NCBI GenBank assembly: GCA_017744935.1
Contig: JAGIAI010000034.1
Coordinates: forward strand, 1-57,130
DNA length: 57,130 nucleotides
Origin: Variovorax sp.
GTDB lineage: Bacteria > Pseudomonadota > Gammaproteobacteria > Burkholderiales > Burkholderiaceae_C
Reading direction: 5' to 3'
Positions 50,637-57,130 of the stretch are shown here, in pieces. The translations under genes were made by a program, and so were the position numbers. The notes beneath the pieces were generated by a model. The model saw only the letters and a list, made by a program, of their open reading frames with translations. It was not told the DNA's origin and ran no database searches. Within the stretch, counting starts at the first letter, position 1, and each line of letters begins with the position of its first letter.

Positions 50637-51676
50637 GCGTGTACCTCCTGCTGCGCAGTGCGCGTACGGGCCAGCGTGATGGCCGTGTCTTCGATCATGT
50701 CTTCCTGCCCGCCGACCATGCCGCGGCGGCCCAGCTCGACGAGGATCTCGCGTGCGGGAACGCCCCACTTCTGCTCGGCGCGCCTCGCGAACAGCAGGAA
50801 GCTCGAATACACGCCCGCATAGCCGAGCGTGAGCGAGTCGCGATCGACGCGAATCGGCTGGTCCATGATCGGCACCACACGGTCTTCGGCCACGTCCTGA
50901 ATCGCAAAGACGTCGACGCCGGTGGCGATGCCCATGCGGTCGCACACTGCAACGAAGACTTCGAGCGGCGTGTTGCCCGCACCTGCACCCAGGCCCGCCG
51001 CGGCCGCGTCGATGCGATTCGCGCCCGCCTCGACGGCTGCAACCGAGTTCGCCACGCCCATGGCGAGGTTGTGGTGGCCGTGGAAGCCCAGTTCCGTCTC
51101 GGGCTTGAGCACAGCGCGCACTGCTGCGATGCGCGCCTTCACGTCGTCCGGCAGCATGTAGCCCGCCGAATCAGTCACGTAGATGCAGTTCGCGCCGTAG
51201 CCTTCCATCAGCAGGGCCTGTTCCACCAGCTTCTCGGGCGAGGCCATGTGGGCCATCATCAGAAAGCCGACCGTGTCCATGTCGAGCCTGCGCGCCATGG
51301 TGATGTGCTGCTCCGACACGTCGGCCTCGGTGCAGTGCGTTGCGACGCGGATCGTCTGCACCCCGACGCCGTGGGCCATGCGCAGGTGGTCGACCGTGCC
51401 GATGCCGGGGATCAGCAGCGCCGAAACCTTCGCCTTCTTCATGCGTGGAATCACTGCGCAGAGGTATTGCTCGTCGCTGTGCGCCGGAAAGCCGTAGTTG
51501 ACCGAACTGCCGCCGAGGCCGTCGCCGTGCGTGACTTCGATCAACGCCACACCCGCTGCATCGAGGCCGGTCGCAATGTCGATCATCTGTTCGATCGACA
51601 TCCGGTGGCGCTTGGGATGCATGCCGTCGCGCAGTGTCATGTCGTGGAGAGTGACCTGTCTTCCTTCGAGTGCCAT
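50633..51676 (-). CDS. dmpG: 4-hydroxy-2-oxovalerate aldolase
   Basis: The 347-residue TIM-barrel aldolase has the HMGL-like start HDMTLRDGMHPKRH with the Arg-Asp pair, GFHGHHNLAMG with the metal-binding His residues, and NRIDAAAAGLGAGAGN. It splits 4-hydroxy-2-oxovalerate to pyruvate and acetaldehyde and forms a channelling complex with DmpF, encoded 9 bases upstream in the transcript. Confidence 0.95.
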   Translation of the reverse strand: MALEGRQVTLHDMTLRDGMHPKRHRMSIEQMIDIATGLDAAGVALIEVTHGDGLGGSSVNYGFPAHSDEQYLCAVIPRMKKAKVSALLIPGIGTVDHLRMAHGVGVQTIRVATHCTEADVSEQHITMARRLDMDTVGFLMMAHMASPEKLVEQALLMEGYGANCIYVTDSAGYMLPDDVKARIAAVRAVLKPETELGFHGHHNLAMGVANSVAAVEAGANRIDAAAAGLGAGAGNTPLEVFVAVCDRMGIATGVDVFAIQDVAEDRVVPIMDQPIRVDRDSLTLGYAGVYSSFLLFARRAEQKWGVPAREILVELGRRGMVGGQEDMIEDTAITLARTRTAQQEVHA

Positions 51677-51685
51677 GGGGTGCTC

Positions 51686-52603
51686 CTATGCGGTGACGGC
51701 GTCGGCCTGCGCGTCGCTGGCCAGCATGGATTCGCCGAACATCTCCGCCGTTCGTGCAGCGGCGGCGGTCATGATGTCGAGGTTGCCTGCGTACTTGGGC
51801 AGGTAGTCGCCCAGACCTTCGACCTCGAGGTAGATGGAGACGCGCTTGCCGTCGAACACGGGGCCGTTCACCAGCTTGTAGCCCGGCACGTAGCGCCGCA
51901 CCTCGGCAATCATGCGATGCACCGACGCGGTGATCGCTTCCTGGTCCGGCTCGTCTTCCGTCAGGCAATGCACGGTGTCGCGCATGATCAGCGGCGGCTC
52001 CGCGGGGTTGATGATGATGATGGCCTTGCCTACCGCGGCGCCGCCGACGCGCTCGACCGCACCCGCGGTGGTGCGCGTGAACTCGTCGATATTGCGCCGC
52101 GTACCGGGGCCGACCGATCGGCTCGACACCGTGGCAACGATCTCGCCATAGCCCACCTTCTGCACGCGCGAGACGGCCGCGACCATCGGGATCGTGGCCT
52201 GTCCACCGCAGGTGACCATGTTGACGTTCATGGGGCGCTCGCCCGCGAGCTGGTCGCGCAGGTTGACCGGCGGAACGCAGAACGGCCCGATGGCCGCCGG
52301 TGTGAGGTCGATCATCAGCACGCCGAGCGCATTCAGCTTGGTGCTGTTCTCCGCGTGCACATAGGCGCTGGTCGCATCGAAGGCGATGCGGATCTCGTCG
52401 GCCTCCACGTGCGGCAGCAGGCCATCCACGCCATCGGCGGTGGTTTTCAGGCCCATCTCGCGGGCGCGCTTCAGGCCGTCGGATTCGGGGTCGATGCCCA
52501 CCATCCACACAGGTTCGAGCACCGGACTGCGCTGCAGCTTCGCGAGCAGGTCCGTGCCGATGTTGCCGGGCCCGATCAGGGCGCACTTGATCTTCTTGCT
52601 CAT
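51686..52603 (-). CDS. dmpF: Acetaldehyde dehydrogenase (acetylating)
   Basis: The 305-residue enzyme has a Rossmann motif GPGNIGTDL (11-19) and the catalytic cysteine in MVTCGGQATIP (Cys132, the same number as in characterised DmpF). It oxidises acetaldehyde to acetyl-CoA in complex with the aldolase. The ATG at 52603 has AAGGA 7 bases upstream; the open frame upstream lies in dmpE. Confidence 0.95.
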   Translation of the reverse strand: MSKKIKCALIGPGNIGTDLLAKLQRSPVLEPVWMVGIDPESDGLKRAREMGLKTTADGVDGLLPHVEADEIRIAFDATSAYVHAENSTKLNALGVLMIDLTPAAIGPFCVPPVNLRDQLAGERPMNVNMVTCGGQATIPMVAAVSRVQKVGYGEIVATVSSRSVGPGTRRNIDEFTRTTAGAVERVGGAAVGKAIIIINPAEPPLIMRDTVHCLTEDEPDQEAITASVHRMIAEVRRYVPGYKLVNGPVFDGKRVSIYLEVEGLGDYLPKYAGNLDIMTAAAARTAEMFGESMLASDAQADAVTA

Positions 52604-52616
52604 GGGTGAGTCCTTC

Positions 52617-53399
52617 TCAATGGAAACGGACCGAGCAGCCGCCAAGGCCCCCGATCGAAACGCGGAAGTTGTCCCCGGCCGCAGCAGGGAACATCGCTGC
52701 GAGCGCACCCGAGAGCACGACTTCGCCGGCCTTCAGGCCGATGCCCAGCTTGCCGAGCGTGTTGGCGAGCCATGCCACGGCATTGACGGGCGAGCCGAGC
52801 GCGGCCGCGCCGGCGCCGGTGGCGACGATCTCGCCGTTCTTCTCCAGCACCATGCCGCAGGTGACGAGATCGATGCGGCGCGGATCGACGGCGGTGTCGC
52901 CGAGCACGAAGACGCCGCAGGAGGCGTTGTCGGCCACCGTGTCGGCAATCTTGATCTTCCAGTCGCGGATGCGCGAATCGACGATCTCGAAGCACGGCAT
53001 CACGCATTCGGTGGCCGCGAGCACGTCCGCATTGCCGATGCCGGGCCCCATCAGGTCGCGCTTGAGCAGGAAGGCGATCTCGCCTTCCGCCTTGGGCTGG
53101 ATCAGTGTGCGCGTGTCGATGGATTCGCCCTCGTTCACCACCATGCCGTCGAGCAGGTAGCCAAAGTCGGGCTGGTACACGCCCAGCATGTTCATCACGG
53201 CGCGCGAGGTGACGCCGATCTTCTTGCCGACGATGCGCTCGCCGGCTTCGAGGCGGCGCGCGATCATCCGTTGCTGCACACGATAGGCGTCCTCGATGCC
53301 GATGCCTTCATGGCGATTGGTCAGCGGCTCCACGACCTGGCGGTCGCGCAGCGCGGTGTAGAGCTCGTCGCCGAGCTTCTCGATGAGTTGGGAGTCCAT
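52617..53399 (-). CDS. dmpE: 2-oxopent-4-enoate (2-hydroxypentadienoate) hydratase
   Basis: The 260-residue protein has the family features GKKIGVTSRAVMNMLGV and QPKAEGEIAFLLKRDL with metal-binding glutamates, then MPCFEIVDSRIRDWKIKIADT. It adds water to 2-hydroxypenta-2,4-dienoate to give 4-hydroxy-2-oxovalerate. I use the ATG at 53399 (GGAAAG 4 bases upstream); an ATG at 53411 is possible. Confidence 0.93.
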   Translation of the reverse strand: MDSQLIEKLGDELYTALRDRQVVEPLTNRHEGIGIEDAYRVQQRMIARRLEAGERIVGKKIGVTSRAVMNMLGVYQPDFGYLLDGMVVNEGESIDTRTLIQPKAEGEIAFLLKRDLMGPGIGNADVLAATECVMPCFEIVDSRIRDWKIKIADTVADNASCGVFVLGDTAVDPRRIDLVTCGMVLEKNGEIVATGAGAAALGSPVNAVAWLANTLGKLGIGLKAGEVVLSGALAAMFPAAAGDNFRVSIGGLGGCSVRFH

Positions 53400-53427
53400 G
53401 GTTCTTTCCATTGCGATCTGCGATGAA

Positions 53428-54252
53428 TCAAAGGTCTTCGGCCAGGAAATCGCGCACCAGCCGCACGAATCGCGTGCTGTGCTCGATCTGCGTCCAGTGC
53501 CCGCATCGGCCGAACACGTGAAGCTGGCTGCGCGGAATCCACTGCGCAAGCGTGAGCGAGGTCGCGAGCGGGATCACCTCGTCTTCGCGGCCGTGGATCA
53601 GCAACGTCTCGTGCGGCAGCGCGCGGATCGCGGCCTCGGGGCTCGCCATGGCGTCGACCCAGCGCTGGCGCGGCGCGGGGAACATCGCGGCGAAGGCCTC
53701 CTGGAAGCCGGGGCGAATGCTCGCTTCGTAGCGCAGCTGCGCGAGTTCGTCCGTGACCAGCGTTCGATCGAAGGCGAACACATCCATGATGCGGCGCATG
53801 TTCTCGAACGAAGGCGTGTAGCCCCAGACCGCATCGAGCCCGGGCGTGATCGCGAACGGCACGCCCACGCTGCCCATCAGCACCAGTCGCCGTACGCGAT
53901 GCGGTGCGCGGATCGCCAGTGCCAGCGACAACGCACCCCCGAACGAGTTGCCGACGAGATCGGTGCGCTCGATGTCCAGTGCGTCGAGCAGGTCGAGCGC
54001 CTGCTGCACCCACGCGTCCATCGTGTAGACCGCGCCGGGTGCGCGCTCGGTAAAGCCGAACCCCGCCATGTCGGGCGCAATCACGCGCCGCGTCTTCGCA
54101 AGCTCGGGCAGCACCAGCCGCCAATTGGCCCACGCGCTCACGCCGGGGCCCGAGCCGTGGATGAAGAGCACCGGCGCGCCCTCGCCCATGTCGTGCACGT
54201 TGGTGTCGAAGGCGCCGGTGCGCAGGCTGCGCGCAATCTCGGGATTGCTCAT
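53428..54252 (-). CDS. dmpD: 2-hydroxymuconic semialdehyde hydrolase
   Basis: The 274-residue alpha/beta hydrolase has the oxyanion HGSGPGVSAWANW, the nucleophile Ser103 in GNSFGG, the acid Asp224 in HGREDEVIP and His252 in GHWTQIEH. It cleaves the C-C bond of the ring-fission product to formate and 2-hydroxypentadienoate, which matters for methylcatechols. The ATG at 54252 has GAGGTG 6 bases upstream. Confidence 0.94.
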   Translation of the reverse strand: MSNPEIARSLRTGAFDTNVHDMGEGAPVLFIHGSGPGVSAWANWRLVLPELAKTRRVIAPDMAGFGFTERAPGAVYTMDAWVQQALDLLDALDIERTDLVGNSFGGALSLALAIRAPHRVRRLVLMGSVGVPFAITPGLDAVWGYTPSFENMRRIMDVFAFDRTLVTDELAQLRYEASIRPGFQEAFAAMFPAPRQRWVDAMASPEAAIRALPHETLLIHGREDEVIPLATSLTLAQWIPRSQLHVFGRCGHWTQIEHSTRFVRLVRDFLAEDL

Positions 54253-54262
54253 CGTGCCCACC

Positions 54263-55717
54263 TCAGAGCTTGATGCAGACGTTGCGCAGCTCGGTATAGA
54301 ACTCGAGCGAATGCACACCGCCCTCGCGTCCGATGCCCGAGGCCTTGGCGCCGCCGAACGCAGTACGCAGATCGCGCAGGAACCAGGTGTTGATCCAGCA
54401 GATGCCGACCTCGACCTGCTTTGCGACGCGGTGCGCGCGGCCGAGGTTCTGCGTCCACACGGTGGTGGCGAGGCCGTAGTCCGTGGCATTGGCGAGCGCG
54501 ATCGCCTCTTCCTCCGTGTCGAACGGCGCGATGTGGCAGCACGGGCCGAAGATCTCCTCGCGGATGACGGCAGCCGATTCGGGCAGGCCCGTCCAGATGG
54601 TCGGCTGCACCCAGTGGCCTTCCGCCAGTGCGCCCTTCATCACCGGTACGCCGCCGCCGGTGACCACGGTCGCGCCTTCGCGCACTGCCTTCTCGTAGTA
54701 AGACAGCACCTTCTGCCTGTGCTCCTGCGAGATCAGCGGGCCAATGCTCACACCGGCTTCTTCCGAAGGTCCGGGCTTGAGCGTCTCGGCCTTCTCCTTG
54801 AGCGCAGCCACGAAGCGATCGAAGATCGGTCGCTCCACGTACACACGCTCGGTGCCGAGACACACCTGCCCGCAGTTCTCGAAAGCCGAGCGCGTGATCC
54901 CGGCCACCGCCTTGTCGAAGTCGGCATCGGCGAACATGATGCCCGCGTTCTTGCCGCCGAGCTCGAAGGACACCGGCCGCACGCCCTTGGCCGCAGCGGC
55001 CATGATGGCCTCGCCGGTGCGCGTCTCCCCGGTGAAGGTGATGCCGTTCACGCCCGGGTGCCGGGTCAGGAATTCGCCGGCCGAGTTCGGTCCGAAGCCA
55101 TGCACCACGTTGTAGACGCCCGGTGGAATGCCGACTGCATTCATCACCTCGCCGAGCAACGTGGCCGTAGCGGGGGTCTCTTCCGAGGGCTTGACCACCA
55201 CGGTGTTGCCGCAGGCCAGTGCCGGGCCCACCTTCCACGTCATCAGCAGCAGCGGCAGGTTCCACGGGCACACCACGCCGATCACGCCCACGGGCGAGCG
55301 GATCGCGTAGTTCAGCGCCTGGCCACCATCGGGCGTGGTCATCTCGAAGCTCTCGGTCGGCACGTTCTTGACGATGTCCGCAAACACCTTGAAGTTGGCC
55401 GCGCCGCGCGGGATGTCGACATGCGACGCAAGCGCATGCGGCTTGCCGGTGTCGGCCATCTCGGCCTGCAGGAAGTCGTCGAATCGCCGGTTGATCTCGT
55501 CGGCCACCGCGTGCAGCAGCTCGACGCGGCGCGTGACCGTCATGCGGCCCCACTCCCCATGGAGCGCGTTGCGTGCCGCACGCACCGCCGCGTCGACCTC
55601 TTCCGCACCGGCCTCGTGCACGAGCCCGAGCACACGGTTGTCCACCGGCGCGCGGTTCTCGAAGGTCTTGCCGGTGGCGACGAACTCGCCGCCGATGAAG
55701 TTCATGTACTGCTTCAT
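54263..55717 (-). CDS. dmpC: 2-hydroxymuconic semialdehyde dehydrogenase
   Basis: The 484-residue aldehyde dehydrogenase has PWN (Asn153), the general base Glu252 in FELGGKN and the nucleophile Cys286 in GQVCLG. It oxidises 2-hydroxymuconic semialdehyde to 4-oxalocrotonate, starting the oxalocrotonate branch. It lies 10 bases after dmpB in the transcript. Confidence 0.95.
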   Translation of the reverse strand: MKQYMNFIGGEFVATGKTFENRAPVDNRVLGLVHEAGAEEVDAAVRAARNALHGEWGRMTVTRRVELLHAVADEINRRFDDFLQAEMADTGKPHALASHVDIPRGAANFKVFADIVKNVPTESFEMTTPDGGQALNYAIRSPVGVIGVVCPWNLPLLLMTWKVGPALACGNTVVVKPSEETPATATLLGEVMNAVGIPPGVYNVVHGFGPNSAGEFLTRHPGVNGITFTGETRTGEAIMAAAAKGVRPVSFELGGKNAGIMFADADFDKAVAGITRSAFENCGQVCLGTERVYVERPIFDRFVAALKEKAETLKPGPSEEAGVSIGPLISQEHRQKVLSYYEKAVREGATVVTGGGVPVMKGALAEGHWVQPTIWTGLPESAAVIREEIFGPCCHIAPFDTEEEAIALANATDYGLATTVWTQNLGRAHRVAKQVEVGICWINTWFLRDLRTAFGGAKASGIGREGGVHSLEFYTELRNVCIKL

Positions 55718-55727
55718 GGCTGCGCCC

Positions 55728-56660
55728 TCAGGTCAGCACCGAGAGGAAGTTCTCGTTGAGCTTGCGGTCGTGATAGAAGATCGCGCGCCCGAGTTCGTCA
55801 TCGGTCCACACCAGCGCCGGCTTGTCCGGGTAGTAGATGTAGCCGCCGGAGAAGACCTCGTTGCGATTTCCGCTCGGATCGAAGAAGTAGATCGTCTCGC
55901 CGCGCGTGATGCCGTGGCGCGTGGGGCCGATGTCGAGCGACACGCGCTTCTTGGTGATGATGTCGGCCGCCTTCAGCACCTCGCCCCAGTTGTCGAGCAT
56001 GAACGACGCGTGGTGGAACTTGTTCTTCTCCGGATGGCGGATGAAGGCGATGTCATGCGGCTTGGTCGAGCAGGTGAGGAAGGCCGCGATCAGCATCTTC
56101 TCGGGGCCGGCCACCACCTTCTCGGCCAGTTCGAAGCCAAGGATCTCGGTGAACACTTTCACGGTGCCATCGAGGTCGTCGCCGTAGAGCAGGCAATGGT
56201 CGAAGCGCGAAGGCGCCATGCCCTTGAGGTCGTCGGGCGAAACCTCCGGGTTCTCGTAGGGCATGCCGTTGCCGACCTTGTCCTTCTCGGCATAGAGCTC
56301 CATCACATGGCCGGTCGGCACCGTGAAGCGGAAGCGCCGGCCGGTACGCACATGCTCGCCGGCCTCCACCCAGCCGGTGTCGGTCGCAAGGCCACTGGCC
56401 TTGAGGTCGGCGGCGAGCTTTTCGAGCGTCGCGTCCGAGTCGACGCGGAAGCCCATGAAGTCCATGCCGGCAGTGTCGGCCTCGCGCAGCACGACGCTGT
56501 GGTGGTCATGCTCGTCCCAGGCCTTGAGGTAGATGCGGCCCTGCGCGTCGCGCGCCGTCTCGATGAGGCCGAGCACGTCGCGGTAGTGCTTCAGCGAGGC
56601 TTCCATGTCGAGGACGCGAAGTTGAACGTGGCCGGGTCGAAGGACGCCAGTGAGTGCCAT
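55728..56660 (-). CDS. dmpB: Catechol 2,3-dioxygenase
   Basis: The 310-residue extradiol dioxygenase has two vicinal-oxygen-chelate modules. The iron ligands are His155 (RFDHCLLY), His217 (FHHASFMLD) and Glu268 (DPSGNRNEVFSGGY); IDIGPTRHG-like DIGPTRHGITRGETIYFF matches the XylE/DmpB group. It cleaves catechol next to the hydroxyls to 2-hydroxymuconic semialdehyde. The ATG at 56660 has AAGGAG 9 bases upstream. Confidence 0.96.
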   Translation of the reverse strand: MALTGVLRPGHVQLRVLDMEASLKHYRDVLGLIETARDAQGRIYLKAWDEHDHHSVVLREADTAGMDFMGFRVDSDATLEKLAADLKASGLATDTGWVEAGEHVRTGRRFRFTVPTGHVMELYAEKDKVGNGMPYENPEVSPDDLKGMAPSRFDHCLLYGDDLDGTVKVFTEILGFELAEKVVAGPEKMLIAAFLTCSTKPHDIAFIRHPEKNKFHHASFMLDNWGEVLKAADIITKKRVSLDIGPTRHGITRGETIYFFDPSGNRNEVFSGGYIYYPDKPALVWTDDELGRAIFYHDRKLNENFLSVLT

Positions 56661-56680
56661 GGTGAGTCTCCTTGGTGGTT

Positions 56681-57016
56681 TCAGGGGTGGGGATGGGGTT
56701 GCGCCAGATGGCGTTCGATGCAGCGGGCCATGCGCGGGGCGGCGCGCAGCTCCAGGTCGCTCTGCGGATAGGCGCGGCAGGCGAGCACGAAGCCCTGCGC
56801 TTCCTCGTCGGCGCTCACGTGGCAACGGCTCATGCGTTCGCAGCGCGTGCGGCCCGATTCGATGCGGACCTTGCACACGCCGCAGCCGCCGCCACGGCAG
56901 CCGACCGGAATGCCCTTGCGGCCGAGCTGTTCCATGCCGCCCAGCAGGGTCTGGTCGGGACGGCAGGTGTAGCGCTCCTGCGTGTTGCCGATCGCGACGG
57001 AGAAGCTCGTCGTCAT
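56681..57016 (-). CDS. dmpQ: Plant-type 2Fe-2S ferredoxin (DmpQ/XylT-like)
   Basis: The 111-residue protein has the cluster cysteines Cys40, Cys45 and Cys48 (GCRGGGCGVCKV) and Cys80 (VLACRAYPQ). DmpQ/XylT ferredoxins reduce the inactive ferric form of catechol 2,3-dioxygenase and so rescue DmpB. The start is the ATG at 57016 (a GTG at 57019 is also in frame), overlapping the stop of the upstream gene by one base. Confidence 0.93.
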   Translation of the reverse strand: MTTSFSVAIGNTQERYTCRPDQTLLGGMEQLGRKGIPVGCRGGGCGVCKVRIESGRTRCERMSRCHVSADEEAQGFVLACRAYPQSDLELRAAPRMARCIERHLAQPHPHP

Positions 57017-57130
57017 CACAGGGCCTTGAACAGCGGGCTGCGCGGCGCTGCCGAAGCGGCATCGGCGGCGGTGAAGAACTTCTCGGTGTAGATGTCGCGC
57101 TCGAAGAGCCGGCCCTGCATCAGCGTGGCG
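57016..57130 (-). CDS. dmpP: Phenol hydroxylase reductase component P5, C-terminal end (partial)
   Basis: The frame entering from the right edge gives the last 37 residues, with LMQGRLFERDIYTEKFF and ending SPLFKAL. This resembles the C-terminus of the FAD/2Fe-2S reductase of multicomponent phenol hydroxylase. The position directly before dmpQ agrees with the dmp order. The rest of the gene, and probably dmpKLMNO, lies outside the window. Confidence 0.82.
   Translation of the reverse strand, partial: ATLMQGRLFERDIYTEKFFTAADAASAAPRSPLFKAL

Noticed and set aside
50621..52609. A 662-codon open frame on the plus strand opposite dmpF and dmpG.
   Set aside because: Both dmp genes are unmistakable, and the antisense product is a low-complexity His/Arg/Asp-rich chain.
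1..57130. Insertion sequences, phage genes, tRNA genes or CRISPR repeats as signs of an island boundary.
   Set aside because: I found no transposase or integrase, no cloverleaf-like sequence and no spaced repeats on reading the window; an automated tRNA and repeat scan was not possible.

Overview
The window looks like an accessory catabolic region of a high-GC Burkholderiales betaproteobacterium. A Comamonadaceae genome such as Variovorax or a relative is my best guess. The reasons are the GC-rich codon use, six periplasmic Bug/TctC-type receptors, two lipoproteins with a Cys-Gly-Gly-Gly-Gly N-terminus, and a phenol meta-cleavage operon in the dmp order. It is almost wholly coding: no gene-free gap exceeds 300 bases, and I saw no rRNA, tRNA, CRISPR array, transposase or phage gene.

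Region 1 (1-29223) is a CoA-dependent catabolic cluster of about 30 genes in divergent blocks. The first plus-strand block holds a Bug receptor, a nitronate monooxygenase-like flavoprotein, an APH-fold kinase with a DUF6285 partner, and a second Bug receptor. A 10.6-kb minus-strand operon (15068 down to 4463) encodes a branched-chain-type ABC importer, including a LivM-LivG fusion, two SMP-30 lactonase paralogues, an ACAD10/11-like acyl-CoA dehydrogenase, a DUF7064-like protein, a CaiB-type CoA-transferase and a crotonase. Next come a quinone oxidoreductase with a second kinase, then hydratase, isomerase, SDR, thiolase and DUF35 genes, a PRISE-like reductase, and finally a Rieske oxygenase with its reductase. 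A palindrome TGGTTnnACCA lies in the promoter regions of at least four of these blocks, so they probably form one regulon whose regulator is outside the window. The gene set suggests lactone opening, CoA transfer, phosphorylation and elimination of a hydroxyacyl-CoA (as in ACAD10/11 and the levulinate Lva pathway), then beta-oxidation and a retro-aldol or thiolytic cut. The substrate is unknown.

Region 2 (29226-41349) holds smaller units. These are a LysR regulator beside an argininosuccinate-lyase-like enzyme and a Bug receptor, a lipoprotein, a Bug receptor with an IclR regulator, a CoA-transferase/acyl-CoA dehydrogenase pair, a large multidomain lipoprotein that seems coupled to a 20-codon leader, and a two-helix membrane protein.

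Region 3 (41374-49621) has an RpiR regulator, a C45-type N-terminal-nucleophile hydrolase and a polar amino-acid ABC importer on the minus strand. Divergent from these are a crotonase, an ADP-forming acyl-CoA synthetase, a PnbB-like (DUF4863) lyase and a nitroreductase broken by an internal deletion.

Region 4 (49643-57130, minus strand) is the dmp-type operon P(partial)-Q-B-C-D-E-F-G-H-I. It converts catechol through 2-hydroxymuconic semialdehyde to pyruvate and acetyl-CoA. The phenol hydroxylase subunits should lie just beyond the right edge.
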